Below, in pieces: positions 33,604 to 46,415 of a DNA stretch of 64,000 nt; the first letter of the stretch is position 1; every line of letters starts with the position of its first letter. This DNA is from Magnolia sinica. Lineage: Eukaryota; Streptophyta; Magnoliopsida; Magnoliales; Magnoliaceae. The position numbers and the translations under genes were made by a program. The DNA is taken from the NCBI RefSeq assembly GCF_029962835.1, contig NC_080590.1, positions 70,457,501 to 70,521,500 on the forward strand, read 5' to 3'. Under the pieces are notes generated by a model, which did not search any database, was not told the DNA's origin, and saw only the letters and a list, made by a program, of their open reading frames with translations.

Positions 33604-34030
33604 CTGACGGCTTTAGGCGGTCCATATTTTTCTAAATATTCAAATCTGAGACGGTCCATAATCGTCCTTTTAAGGTTCATTAGAGACTGCTCATAAGTCC
33701 TTTTTAAGGACGGTCCATGACTGTCCTTTTAAGGTTCATCAGAGACTGCTCATAACAGTCCTTTTTAAGGACAGCCCATGACCGTCGTTTTAACTAGACG
33801 GTCCATAACTGTCATTTTAATGTCTATATTTATTGACGGTCCATGACCGTGCTTCTTTACAGACGGTCCATAACCATCCTTTAAATGTCCATAGCAATGA
33901 CGGTTCATGACTGTCCTTTAAGTAATACGACGCCCCAAAATAGGACGGTCGATGCGACGGTTCAAAACCGTCCTTGATTGTCATTTGAGACGGTTTTCAA
34001 CCATCCTTTTTTCACTGTTTTGGCGTAGTG
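33604..34030. repeat. Right subterminal array and terminus of the CACTA-like unit
   Basis: About twelve GACGGTCCATRACCGTCNT-type inverted motifs at roughly 30-35-bp spacing, mirroring the left array. Ends TTTTGGCGTAGTG, the inverse of CACTACGCCAAAA. Confidence 0.82.
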
Positions 34031-34648
34031 CTAGCGCAACCAATTCTATAAAGAAGCCTTTGCACGAACCCGCATAACCACTTCTGCAAAAAGCCTTTGC
34101 GCGAGTCCGCGCAACCATTCTTGCAAAGAAATCCCATGCGCCATTCCATGTGGAGTTTGTCCTAAGACAAGGCTTTTGTTGTCCTAAAGTCTGCTCTATG
34201 CGTCATTCCATGTGGAGACTTGTCCTAAGACAAGGTTTTTCTTGTCTTAACAGAAGCTCCATGCGCCACTTCTCTCTCTCTCGTCTTAAGACAAGGCTTT
34301 TCTTGTCTTGATGGAAGTTCCATGCGCCATTTGAAAAGGAAGCATGTCCAAATGCAAGCCTCTCATACCACTTCTCATGGAAATATGTCTTGAAGACAAG
34401 CTTTTGTTGTCTTGAAGCAAGTTCCATCGCCACTCCTTGTGAAAACTTGTCCTAAAGCATGGCTTTTGTTCTAATACAAGCCTTGTGCATTCCACATTCC
34501 CTATCTAAACTTGTGCACTTCCATCTTTGGATAGATGACCTCCATACCTGTTGAATGCCTATAAATATCTCTCTCCTACCTCCATTTGGAAAGGGCAGTG
34601 AGAGAGAGAAGCTAGAAGGAGAAGTGAGAGAAGATAGGAGTTTGAGAA
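34031..34648 (+). repeat. Tat-like 5' LTR, piece 2 of 3
   Basis: Resumes at GCGCAACCAATTC and is collinear with 47147-47800. TATA-like CTATAAATA near 34561. Ends with TSD GAGAA (34644-34648) of the solo LTR that follows. Confidence 0.9.
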
Positions 34649-37600
34649 TGTAACACCCCGTACTTTTAGTACACGGGTGTTAGGATGTAAACCTAATCTA
34701 GTATAAACACCAATCAAGCCATCCGTTTCTAAAATAGATTATCAAGTCATCAGAGAAGCTTAATTTAGGATTTTAATAATAAAGATGGTAACAATAATAA
34801 TAATAATAAATAAATAAATAAAAGGGGATAAATAAATAACAATGCATAGGTAGTTATAATAATAATTAAACATTTAATAACATAGAGTCATGGGAAGGAA
34901 GACCCTAACCTATAGAGTGGGACCCATGTCATGGATTAAAATTCCATGCATGTGTGAAAGAGAAAATAGTAATAATAAATAATATTATTAAAAATGTTAT
35001 AACATGATATTTAATAATATAAAAACATAATAGACCACATATTCATGATCTAGCCTTTGATTTGTAGCTTAAATGGCGCCTTAGGCCCTTTTAACCGTTG
35101 ACGTTCAATTTTGGAATGATCCGACCAGTAGATCAACGGAAATCCACCATTAGGACTAAAAACTAGTTCGTATGGCCCACCTAAGCTTGCTTTAACCTTA
35201 GCTCCAGTCAGATGGCCCAAATGGGCCCACAAAGGACCATGAACGGAGTGGATCTCTCATAAATGTTGCGATGGACCCCACACTAAGGTGCATGTGCACC
35301 TCAGCCAATGTGTAGGGCGTGCACCGAACTACCAGGAGCGGTCAGAGCTCCTTTGACCGAAAGTTTCCTTAAGAAGAGAGGTTCTCTCTCTCTCTCTTTG
35401 TTTGAGACAACTGACGGACAGTGTCCATTTCCATCCGACCATGGCCCACCATGATCATCGCTATGGACGATCTGAACCATCCATCTTGTGCAAAGCAAGG
35501 TCCTGACCAAAACCCAACCTCTCCCGCACACGGAAACACATGTGAGTGCGCACAGTCCCCTACTAACACTTGTTTCCAAAAATGAAAACTACTTTCCGTA
35601 CGCCAGCTTGGCGATCCGCGTGAGCTAACAAGGGCTCATATCAACTGTCCCAAATGGGGCAATCTCAACCACCCATTCACCATTCACGTGAGTTAGGGTT
35701 CTCTGTGGGAAACCGATGCCCAAAACCTCCCTTCCGCCAACTTTTTTCCAGAAAACCGAATAGCGGGATTCAATCCCGACCTTCCAGTCTCATCCAATGG
35801 CCCTGAGGGAGTTCAGGGCTCGATTTAAGTCCAAGAGATGGGAGTTGCAACGGGTCTCTCTCCCACTCTCTTACCTCAACTCAAAAATAGTCATTTTTCT
35901 TCTTCCTTCAAAACCACCTGCCAAACCTTCAGAATCCATGTCTCTAAGCTCCTCTGAGCTCATACACACCACCTACAACAATCGGTTTGAAGAAATAAAC
36001 CCCCGTTTGCAATCTGCCATTAACACTGCATCTTCTTCCCAGCCATTCCACTACACTAACCATCTTAGTTTGAGTCCGTTCCGACTCCAGTTATGTTCAG
36101 ATTTGCGGCTGGAGTTCCCTGGAGGAGGAAAAAGGAGAGGAAAGTGAGAGAGTAGAAAGAAAGGAAGAGATGGAGAGTTGAAGAGAGATCGGGAGATGGT
36201 GTGTTGCTGCACCAGCTCAGGCTAAGGTGAGTCGCTGGCCCAACCACAGCAGCGCCGTCATGCTGTTGGTTCGGTCCAGGAAAAGGAGAGAGAAGAGAGG
36301 AAATAGTGAAAAGAGTGAGAGAAAAGGATGAAGGAAGAAAGAGGGAAGAAGTGAGTGGATGCCGCCGTTGCGCCCGCTGCTGAGTCAAGCGAACCCGAGC
36401 CGCTGGCGAGACCAACTCGCTGGGCCGAGTTCGGTCCGAGTTGGGCATGGGTTTGGGCTACTCTAGACCCCTGTGAAAGTCTAGAGGCAGGAATGGGAAA
36501 GAAAGTGAGTGAGAGAGAGAGAGAGAGAGAGGAAAGGGTGCGGGTGCTGCTAGAGGGCCACTCCAGCTCAACTTCAGCTGAGTCGTTGGCTCGTTGTGTC
36601 AACTCAGTTAGGCTGAGATTAGGTCTGGGGTTGATCACCATATAACTGGAATTCCAACTAGTAACCAAAAAAAGTGGAAAGTAAAAGTAAGAAAGGAAGA
36701 AGGAAGGAAAGAGAAATGGAGGGGTGTTGGTGGTTAGGTGGAGCCGAGTCAACTCGAATACCAAACTGTGTTGATTCGAGTCGAGTCGACTAGGTGCGTT
36801 TTCTCTCTACCTCCCAGTGAGATTCTGGTTTGTAGTTGGTTGGTCAATAGATTATCCTAATCTCAACTAAGATATAAGTCTGTTCTTCCTCCCAAAGTAA
36901 TTCATTTGGTTTATTACTATAATTGGTGTCACTATAGATATTGCAATTGTTAATCATATTTAACAGGTAAATTTTTGTTACTATAAACAAAACCACAACC
37001 ATTAGATATTAGACATTGGTATTTATTTACCATTCCTAAATACTGTCATCGATAATAGATTACACCATTTGTTACCATTATTATCAGGATTATTAGATTT
37101 ATATATGATTAACCATCTGTAAATTGTCTATGTTAATATTAGTTATTACATACGAATTATCATTATTAAATATTAGAGTTCTATATTGTTAACCTTAAAT
37201 ATTATCATTGGTAATTAGAGCATACTATTTGTTTCATTACGATAACTATTAGTGCCTCATTAGTTAAAGTTAAGTATCTTGTTAACGTTAATGATCGTTT
37301 TGAAATTATTAGTACTATTAACATTACGATCGATTATACGCCATTAACTATTATTATATTACTAATTTAATTAGTAACGTTATTAATACTGTTATTACAT
37401 CCATTAGAAATTGAATATAAAAATCTAAACCTAAATATAAATTCTAAGAACAAAATCCTAACTCTACATTTAAAACCCTAATTCTACACTAAAACCCTAA
37501 AAGATAACCCTAGGTTATGATCTTGAACCCTAGGTAGTATGTAGAACTTAGATCTAATTGTGCATCCTGATTTATGGTAGGGTTTGATTGTAAGGGAATG

Positions 37601-39112
37601 TGCATTCCTTAACAATGCTGGTAGGCGATGCAAAGTATAAGGTGATGATTCTTCCCCTTGAGCTTTCCATCTTCTCATTAGCTTAAGTTATAGTTTTTAT
37701 TTAAATTCATAATTGATATCTCCCTTTATAATCACATGTGTTAGCTAGTGGAAATTGAATTGCTGTATTATATGTTTTATATTTATCCTGTATAATTGTT
37801 CATGCTTGTGGATTTCTTTTTATGGATTGCTTATGAAACTTAAACTGGTACATTAGTGGGAAATTCCCACATATGAATGTACACCCATACTTGGGATGTA
37901 ACTTGACTAGTTGTGATTGTAATGGACCTTCGACTTGGTGGTTATTGAGTGGTGGTCTAGATGGATCATTGATGTGGGCCTACCATCCAGGGTTGTTGTG
38001 CCAATGGTTTTTAAGGATGGTTTTTATCGTATGGTTTTGATATCGGCCCTATGTGGCATATTTTGATACTCGCCTTACGTGGTTTTGTTTTGATATTTGC
38101 CCTAGATGGGTTCAATGTTTTATATAGTGCAACCATGCGATGGTAAGCCCCATATACTGTAATATAATTGGCCACTAATCAACGAGTTTCCATTAGACAT
38201 CCCAAGATGGTAGCCTCATGAGCCGGGGATGGTGGTATGGGACCTATGCCCGAGTTGTTGGCCTACGCTGGGCTCTGAGCTCCCCGTAGTGACCTTTAAG
38301 CTTATTAAACCTACTGGTTGTAAATGGACTAATAATAACTTGGCTAATCATGCATACATGACATATTTACGATGGCTTGGATCATTATGCCCATGCAATT
38401 ACGCTGAGTGTTGCGCTGATGATGACTTGGATCATCATGCCCATGCGATTACATTGAGTGTTGCGCTGATGACCAATCACATCCATGGGTGATGAGCCCA
38501 ATGTCCGTCTGGATATTTTTCCCGGGACACAGGCCGTCTAGATGTTTTACCCGAGCCGATGATTGCATTCATGCATCCATGCATATAATAAGATTGCATT
38601 TACTCTGTTTTGGTTGTCTGGATGTTTTATACTATTTCTTACCTAATGTGGCAGTGTATAATCTTGAGGGAAATTCACACTGAATTAGCCACTCATCCAT
38701 CAAATATATAACCGTACAGGTAGCACAGGTATCCCAGGTGAAATTCATGCTTACATTGATGAGGATCAAGTTATATTTGACAGGGATGCATGATTGTAAC
38801 TGCTAAGGGTTGTTACAGGATTTCATATCCCAAATTTTGTTGTAATTTACTATATTTCACATGTAATATTATTTCATTTTGTAATTGTAATAATGGGGAC
38901 ATTGGTTTGTATAAGTCATTATAGATAGCTCTTGTATATTTCAAATATAAATGAAATTTTCCTTTATGCTGATTTGTCCATTCTACGCTCACCTGCTTAC
39001 TCTGATAATTAAAAATATATATATACTCGAATTTGACCATCCTTTAAGGTTAACACTCGAGTTTTTGAGAAACGAGTCATATACTCGGGTCCTGAAAAGT
39101 TGGGGCGTTATA
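34649..39112 (+). mobile_element. Solo LTR, 4,464 bp, Ty3/gypsy Tekay-like
   Basis: Starts TGTAACACCCCGTACTTTTA and ends GGGGCGTTATA (final CA mutated to TA). TSD GAGAA is at 34644-34648 and 39113-39117, and the Tat LTR rejoins across it. No PBS, coding region or polypurine tract. ORFs at 35300-36760 sit in GA-microsatellite and low-complexity DNA and are not supported as genes. An AT-rich middle (36840-37500) separates this from 38217-38310, which contains one copy of the GTGAGCCGGG / GTATGGGAC / CCCCGTAGTGACC module shared with other LTRs here. Confidence 0.88.
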
Positions 39113-39507
39113 GAGAATCTCAAGGAGCCCACAGAAGAGATAAAAATTCCTCAATTGCTAGGTGCACAACAGATGAGAGTGCACAACCCTTCTGATGGAG
39201 CATCAAGTGGCCCACAAGCGTTTTCTCAATTGTGCACCCACACAACTCAGAATCAAAGGCTTTGAGTTCGCGTAACCCATTTGCCTTTGCGATGAGCATC
39301 AAAAGCGTCGAAATGTTGCTAAAATTACTATTAAACTACCTTCTCTTCCATTCATTATGCTTATTCATTGTAATCTATCTTAGAATCAAGGGATATGCGA
39401 GGATGTAAATGAACTCAGAATGAAAACTTTATGATCATTGTTCTCTCATTATTTCTTTGTTATCATTGAATTTCCCAAATCAAACGCATTCGTTTCTTAT
39501 CGAAACA
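39113..39507 (+). repeat. Tat-like 5' LTR, piece 3 of 3
   Basis: Collinear with 47797-48191 of the 3' LTR (GAGAATCTCAAGGAGCCCAC onward). Ends CGAAACA. Confidence 0.9.
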
Positions 39508-39510
39508 AAA

Positions 39511-39528
39511 TGACGACTCTACTGGGGA
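39511..39528 (+). promoter_or_regulatory. Primer binding site of the Tat-like element (Arg tRNA type)
   Basis: TGACGACTCTACTGGGGA, three bases after the LTR. It resembles the TGGCGACTCTGCTGGGGA sites of Tat/Ogre elements, with two mismatches. Confidence 0.7.
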
Positions 39529-39589
39529 CTCTTTTCAATGATAACTTAGAAAATATTTAAAGAACTTTTATCACTTTTTGGTATTGTAT

Positions 39590-40215
39590 AAATGCCAAAA
39601 TGGCGAGTCTCAATGGGAACATCCTCCCCTTCATCTCTAAATAGAATATTTTATCACTTGGATACTGATTGCAATTCTGTAATTTTGTCTAAAGGTAAGA
39701 AGAAAGCACCCAAAGAAAGTAAAATTCGTTGTGATCAAGAGTAGGGAATTTCATATAATGGATGGAACGATCTTTGTTTCACCAGTAGCTTGACAAGATG
39801 AAGGAGGATGGAGGATAGTAACATCCAAAAGACGAAAAGTTCGATTTACTTTCACAAGAAGCATCATCTCGCCAAGTACAGGGTTGATTACGCAAAGTGT
39901 CGTGAGACACAGTCCTGCCTCGGTCATACAATCATCTCATTCGAGAAAGACAGAAAAGCCCATTACTCCAAAAGGTCTTCCGGTACCGTTAACTAAAACC
40001 GTAAAGACATCTTCCACAGAATCATCACAAATTCAATAAAATAAAGGGAAAGCCATCACGATTAGCGAATGTTCGTTCATAGCACCTCCTGTAAAAGATT
40101 TCAAGCAAACTCATGTATTCAACTGGAACTTAAGTGAATTGGGTCGTTCGCTCTCATGCAAAGTTGAGGATTTCAGACCGTTAGTTTGTGACCAAACTTC
40201 ACCCATGGGGAAAGG
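39590..40215 (+). pseudogene. gag: Tat-like gag, N-terminal remnant
   Basis: Frames such as MPKWRVSMGTSSPSSLNRIF, then KGKAITISECSFIAPPVKDF, lie between the PBS and a solo LTR. They continue after that LTR at 42815 (RPQPRVVRFQESTPNITQ). Stops occur about every 60 codons. Identification relies mainly on position and on the clearer C-terminal part. Confidence 0.55.
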
Positions 40216-42814
40216 AAATTTCCCCGCGCATATCCATATAACCATGGCCCCGATTGAACGCGTATGACCGTTGATCTGACATAGGCTCTCTACGGTCGAT
40301 CGACTTATCCGATCACACCGAAATCATGTCCTAGCATGGATTCATTATCAGGGAGCATACCCTATGATGTAGATGAGTCGTGGGCCTCCCTATGAGCCCT
40401 GTTCGTCAGAAACGGTCACCCATAGGGTAATAGTATTGTATAAAGTGGCCCTGGGGCCATTTACATCACATCTGGGGCTATAAATAGCTTCCCGCACACC
40501 TCCTCTCTCATAAATACGAATTTCAAACCCTAGATAGAGAGAGAGGAGAGAAAATAGAAAAGAGGATGTGTAGGAGATCGCTTCAACTGTGGGAAATCTT
40601 CTCCCATGCACCCACATGCCTAATCACCGCCCTATTGCGCTACCAAACCTCTTTCAGGTATGATTTTGGGTAAGAAATACTAACCTTAATATCGATTTAG
40701 AACTCCCGGATAGTTCTACATCAACCTAGCTAACCAGTTTTGTCATTTAGGTGCCCGACGTTTCATTTTTAGAAACGTAAAATGTGGACCGAGTCCGAGT
40801 CGAGCAACCTAACGAAAGGTATGGACTATAAACACTTAGGTTGCGGTTTATCAATGCTTTCATGACAGTTAATGATTTATGTTTGTCTTGTTTGCTACCA
40901 TATTGTCTTAAATACGTTGATTTCTGTATGAGATTCGCTTATGAATTGTGATAAGTAAATGATGTAACATGTGTGTTTGTTGAAATGTCTAAATGGGAAA
41001 TAGAGAATGATTAGTGCTTATTATGATTCCTAATCTAGGATTCCTCATCGTCATATGCATATAGATTTCTCTATATGAATATTTGATAAAACACATGTTG
41101 TAACTAACATAGTCTAAGTGTTTGATAAATTGTTTCAATGAGAAATTGTTGATGGTTTGTATTTATTATAAGTATTAAGATAGCATTCCCTGTTGTATTA
41201 TGCACATGTATGTTTTCCTTTATGAAATCAATTGATAAAATGCAAGTTATATTTGACATGGTCTATGTGTTTGATGAAATGCCCACATGAGAAATCCACA
41301 TAGATTGTTTGTTGAATGCTAGGATAATTATTACACGTGGTTGTTAGCCGCATTTGAGTAGGATTGAAGCTACAAACGTAGCCTAGGCAATCGGTAAAAG
41401 TCCTTGTTTGGGTGGTCGAATTAGTCTCACCACCTTGGGTAAACTCAATGAATCTGAGTCGCATGACGATTGTCGACAGTGGCTAGGCCATGAGTGGTGT
41501 TTACGTACTCCATGTTGATTATGTCAGCGTGCGCCCGTACTAATCGAGCTTGCCTAATGAACCGATTGACCTATTGTGTGTTTACCATATATGGACGCAA
41601 GTACTTGAATCTAAGGTACCCCTCACAAATGTAAAGACCCACGTTAACCATGGTACCACGATCCGCTAAGACTCATGAGCCGGGCATGGTTGTATGGGAC
41701 ACCGTGTTCGAGCTGTCGGCCTACGCTGAGGTGATGAGCCTCCCCATAGTGACCAATGAGCAACTAAGACTCGTGAGCTGGGCATGGTAGTATAGGATAC
41801 CGTGTTCGTGCTGTCGGCCTATGCTTGGGTGACGAGCCTCCCCGTAGTGACCGTGAGCACAACTTCTTACAACTTGCCTATCATATGTGATTAACTAAGA
41901 GTAATGAACCTAGATGGATCCAGAACATAGGAGTAGGACCACTACGGTTGTCTGATGCTAAATGTTCAATTTAGGTCAATGATATAAAGGGAGATACCCC
42001 TGCTTCCCAACTTGCTGTATGAATGAGCTTAATTAATTGCTTGGATAACACGACCATGCACCACACTACATTACTTAGGATGTGCCAAGAAGGCGTTGGA
42101 GTTGCACCATTTTGAGGAAGTGTTGTCATATGTGAAATAGGCTGACGGAGTTGCATGTGAGGGAGCTTTGACATGAGGGTGTACATCATTACTTGCACCC
42201 CATTCCTGCTTAAAAAAGAGTAGTTAGGAAGTGATTGTTATGTTTGCTTTATCATTACTGCTTTGATTGACTTGATAACATGTGTAACTTTTGCCTTATA
42301 GAACCACTAAGTTGATCACTCACTCCCACTCTGGGACAGTATTTTAAAACACTAACCAGACTCTGATTTAGATGCAGGTATAGATGACGTCTATGCTCTG
42401 GAGTAGGACTTCTTGGATGAGGAGGAATTCTCCTACTTCCAGCTCTCGGGCGGGTCGATGTAAACCCCGTGCTAATGTGCAGGGACCGCTGGGACATCTG
42501 GGCTTAGTCGAACACTTTTATATATCCATTTAATTCATTTTGAAATAATACATGTATATATTGAACCCGATTACATACTCATACTCTGAAGGAAATTTGT
42601 GAAACACCTGTATGCTTAAATAGATATGTTTTAGACTTCCGCTCTTACTTAACTTAATTAAATCCAGAGTATGATGTGTTGTTTAGTATAATCCCACGCA
42701 TGCTTAACTCATTAACATGGAAGAAATCTGAATTTCATCATCCATAATGCATAAGTGATGTTCTGAGTCTCGGGAGTAAAGCTTTTCTCAACCCTCAAAA
42801 TTCAGGGCATTACA
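40216..42814 (+). mobile_element. Solo LTR D, 2.6 kb, related to the 18238 Tekay LTR
   Basis: Ends TTCAGGGCATTACA like the Tekay LTR. TATA-like CTATAAATAG lies near 40481. Two copies of the shared module occur at about 41665-41860. TSD AAAGG at 42815-42819 matches 40211-40215, and removing the LTR rejoins the gag frame. The left end lacks TG and begins AAATTTCC, which matches base 15 onward of the Tekay LTR (after TGTAACGACCTTGG). A 14-base terminal deletion between GG repeats would explain this. Confidence 0.78.
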
Positions 42815-43859
42815 AAAGGCCACAACCGCGAGTGGTTAGATTTCAAGAATCGACGCCTAATATTACTCAGAATATAATGCAGGAAGAAATCTGACTGATG
42901 GTCATCGAAACCATTCATCCAGAGAAGAAGTGAGGTCAGAATAAAAAATTTCAATATCAGACGCCGTATCCTCGTGAAATAGAAGAAATGCCATTTTCCC
43001 GCTGATTTCAAACATCCAAACTTTCATAACAAAGATGGAAATTTTCTTTAGAGTTCCTTCATATTGTCTACGATTATTTGGATCTTCTCTGACAAGAAGA
43101 GCTTTTAGATGGTATTCAGGTTTAATCCTAGGATCTATTAATATTTGGGAACAGATGTAGGATGCTTTTATGTTAAACATTTTCTCTTCTGACGAAGAAG
43201 TTAGTTTGGCCGAACTGGCCTCTATTCGCCAAGAAGAGAATGAATCAATTGAAAAATTTATCAGTTGATGGAAGGACTTGGGGGCATCATGTTGACATCC
43301 CTTACAGGAATCAGAACAAGTAAAACTATGTTTAGAAGGCATGAGACCAGAACTGGTGCGCAACCTGATTAGTAAAGATTGGAAAACCTTTCGTGATCTT
43401 GCTATGAAGGCTTATACTCTTGAAAAGATGATTGGAAGAGCGTCTGCTTTTCAGCCAACATCAACTTACATCACTCGGAAAGAAGAAAATGAAGAAGATT
43501 ATCAGGATGGTGAAGGAAACAGTGATGAGGAAGATGGAAATGGTCATGCGGTTATAATAATATATAAAAGGTCCAGGAAAAATAAAGACCATATGAAGTA
43601 TTCGTTCGCAAGAAAAGACATACTTCCTATGCTGAAATAATTGTTGATTATGAAGAGTATCGAATTACCTCGGCTAAGACATCTCGAAGAAATTGAGAAT
43701 ACAAGAGAAATGGATTATTGTCATTATCACCGCACATTTGGACATCATACAAAAAATTATAATGCCCTCAGGAAAAAGCTACAAAAGATGATCAATAGGG
43801 AAGAAATTGTGATGGAAGAATATGATAGCAAGAGAAGAATGGCAATTCCGAAACATTGA
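42815..43859 (+). pseudogene. gag: Tat-like gag, C-terminal part
   Basis: Recognisable gag text: QEENESIEKFIS, then MRPELVRNLISKDWKTFRDL and AMKAYTLEKMIGRASAFQ (open at 43341-43637), an acidic EENEEDYQDGEGNSDEED linker, then a nucleocapsid-like YCHYHRTFGHHTKNY (43710-43760), in which the expected final Cys is Tyr. The frame changes at about 43640 and several stops precede 43341. The Cys-His box form CX2H...GHX4C is typical of Tat-type elements. No protease follows. Confidence 0.8.
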
Positions 43860-44607
43860 TAATCTCTCGATGGTTCGTCATGCTTATGTGCAAAAAGAAA
43901 TAAGAGTACACATGCTTGATTAGTTCAAACTGGGGGCAATACGAATCTGGATGATCGGTATGAGGTGATGTGGCATCAGCATACTTGTTAAAGATCGTGA
44001 TATTGTGATTTTGATTACAAAGATTATCAGAATAATACTTCCTAATTGAATGGGTGCATGACAAGTAGAAAGATGAAACGACCACAAAAGACAAAGTCAT
44101 GTATTCCTTTTTATGTGAATGAATAAAAAGGGTGCAAATTTTCAAGTAAAGCTTCTCAAGCATATCATCGATGATTGTTGTTCGAGCGCCGATAATTATA
44201 TCGCCATATGCCGATGATTTTCATCAAATTCATCAAGTATCGATGGTTATCACCAAAATTAGCAACTATCGCTGTCATCATCAATCACCCATAGAAGATT
44301 ATCTTATCGAAATTGCTATCATCACCAATCGCCAAGCTGATACACTATCTTAAACATAATGTGAGTGTTCTCAGAACATTATTAGCAGCGGCAAAATATC
44401 AATTATTGATTCACCATTTTTTACAATGGAATAAAGCTATATGGCCAACCACATATAAAGTTGACGATAACAATGGTAGCTTATTATTTAAGGTAGCCTA
44501 GCCAAGCCCTATGCGGCCAACTACGCATAAGACCTATCATCATTGTTTATATATGACAGCAGTGAACGCTTAAGCGGGTCTACATACAAAGCTTCAATGA
44601 TTTAAAG
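43860..44607 (+). other. Tat internal region without recognisable coding
   Basis: Stops in all plus frames. A CATCATCACC/ATCG-rich stretch (44160-44340) encodes nothing recognisable. Protease and pol would be expected here in a complete element. Confidence 0.6.
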
Positions 44608-44735
44608 AGCCCGAAATCGGCAGTAAACTATAATTGCTCTTTGAGCCCAACCCGAAATCGGTGGTAAACTATAATTACTCTTTGAGTCCAGCCCGAAATC
44701 GGCAGTAAACTATAATTGCTCTTTGAGCCCAAGTC
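44608..44735. repeat. 41-bp tandem repeat, three copies
   Basis: CGAAATCGGCAGTAAACTAT begins units at 44612, 44653 and 44694, each ending CTCTTTGAGCCCA. It is followed to 44822 by short TAGTCCAGTT-type repeats of about 10 bp. Confidence 0.92.
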
Positions 44736-46149
44736 TTGTCCAGTCAAGTTGTGTCCAGTTTAGTCCAGTTTAGTCAAGTTCAGTATAGTTCAGTCTTGTC
44801 CAGTCAAAGTATGGTCAGTCAAAAGTACACCAGCTCCACTGCTAAAAAAAAAGCATAAACTATGTATAGCCTTCAAAATGCTGTAGATATATATATTTCA
44901 CTTTAGATATGCTCAAATATGCAATTGCCTGATGAAAATTTTAAATATTGAGTAAACAACATGCAAAAATGTGTTTATCTTGAATCAGGTTCAAATTACA
45001 GCGACAGCAAATGCCTTCAAAATATTGGCAATTATTTACTCAAAAGTTCAAATCTTCAAATATATTAACAAAAGCCGTGAGGTCTTTTTGACTTTTGCTT
45101 TCTTAATGATAGAGAAATATTATCGCATAAGATTCTCAAAAGTGGTAAAGAATAAACTAGCGAAGAATCATCACTCTCCTGGATAATTTAAAGATTCAGA
45201 TATATTTTTTGGATTATTTAAAAGGAGCAACAAAGATTATCCATCCTTCAAGGGTATCAGCAGGCTTCACTTCGGAAGTATTATCTTTTGAAGAAATCTT
45301 TATGCAAAATTGATCTAGAAAGGGGGCAGGATTTATGTCTTCAAAGTAATCTATGCCTTGGTCTTTTTATAATCTCTTATGTGTGGCAAAGGAATTCATA
45401 TGCTGAGAATTATGAATAATGATATCACAAAACTCTAAGTACCAGATCTGATGGAAACAAAGAACAAATGGAATCATCATCAGTAACTTCTATGTCCTTC
45501 GGAAAGTTATTAAAAGAAAATTGAAAGACGTCTTATCTATTTTTCAGAATCAGCAAAAATCCAAGGAAAAGTCTATAAAGAAATACAAAGGAGCACAAAT
45601 TAGAAAAGACTGTTATAGACTCAGCGATTGAACCTTTGGAGCTGGAGATGACATCTCCAAAAGTGCGATATAATGAGTAAAGAATGCAACAAATGCGAAG
45701 CACGTTGATAAGCACAAAGATGAAATGATTAAATCATTATCATATTGCGAATATCACAATCAGCCTAAAAAGAAAAAGCTTTCAATATATTTCAAAAAAT
45801 TATCAATTCTTCATGAAGCTAAAAATTATAATGTCCTGAGATACTAATTCCAATTAATTTGGCGGCAAAGACTATCACTCGAAAACTTAGGTTATGCAGA
45901 CCATGAATAAAGGAGACAATCGAAAAAGTTATTGCAGTAAGATCAGCATTAAAGAACAACTCCCTAGACACAGAGTTGAAGGAAAGAGTCACCGAAGTTG
46001 ACCAAAGAGACCATTGCAGCAGTAGCAATGTTGAAAGATAGTTCTCTAATCAAGTTACTCAAAGATGAAGTCGCCACAACTGTTATAGTGAAAAGTTTTG
46101 ATGAAAGGAGAATTTTATCCTCTCTACTGAAGCATCCGTTCGACGCTAT
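44736..46149 (+). other. Tat internal 3' region, no recognisable gene
   Basis: AT-rich, with many short ORFs and no domain. It carries no reverse transcriptase, integrase or chromodomain signature in any frame I read. Confidence 0.55.
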
Positions 46150-46415
46150 TGGGAGGGGGCATTCAAGTCTTCCATTCGACCGCGATCATTCAAGTCTTTT
46201 GTTCTAACGTGATCATTTAAATCTTTTGTTCGAGCATGATCATTCGAGTCTTCCGTTCGAGCGCGATCATTCGAGTCTTCCTTTTGAGCGCGATCATTCA
46301 AGTCTTTCGTTTGAGAGCGAGCATTCCAGTCTTCCGATCGAACACGATCATTCAATCTTCTGGTGAAGTATGATCATTCAGTCTTCCATGCAAGCATGAT
46401 TATCCAGTCATTCTT
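46150..46415. repeat. 27-bp tandem repeat before the 3' LTR
   Basis: About nine to ten units of ATTCRAGTCTTCCGTTCGAG followed by CGCGATC. Starts just after GGGAGGGGGC (46151), a polypurine-like run. Confidence 0.9.

Larger units (their letters stand above)
3237..34030. mobile_element. CACTA-like (En/Spm-type) DNA transposon, 30.8 kb with nested insertions, non-autonomous
   Basis: The unit splits an otherwise collinear LTR: the left flank ends ...GTGAACCC and the right flank resumes GCGCAACCAATTC, matching one continuous site near 47146 in the 3' LTR. The right end read inward is CACTACGCCAAAACAGTG then AAAAAAGG. The left end is CACTGTGAAAAATG, as if about ten terminal bases were lost after CACT. 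Both ends carry arrays of GACGG...CCGTC inverted motifs, the usual subterminal layout of CACTA elements. There is no clean 3-bp TSD (CCC left, CTA right). No transposase is seen. Removing the Tekay element and the 5.8-kb solo LTR leaves about 12 kb of its own sequence. Confidence 0.75.

Noticed and set aside
36258..36764. 168-codon minus-strand Ser/Leu/Phe-rich ORF
   Set aside because: Lies inside a solo LTR over GA-rich microsatellite DNA; low complexity.
44608..46415. CRISPR-like array
   Set aside because: The repeats are head-to-tail without unique spacers and lie in a plant retrotransposon.
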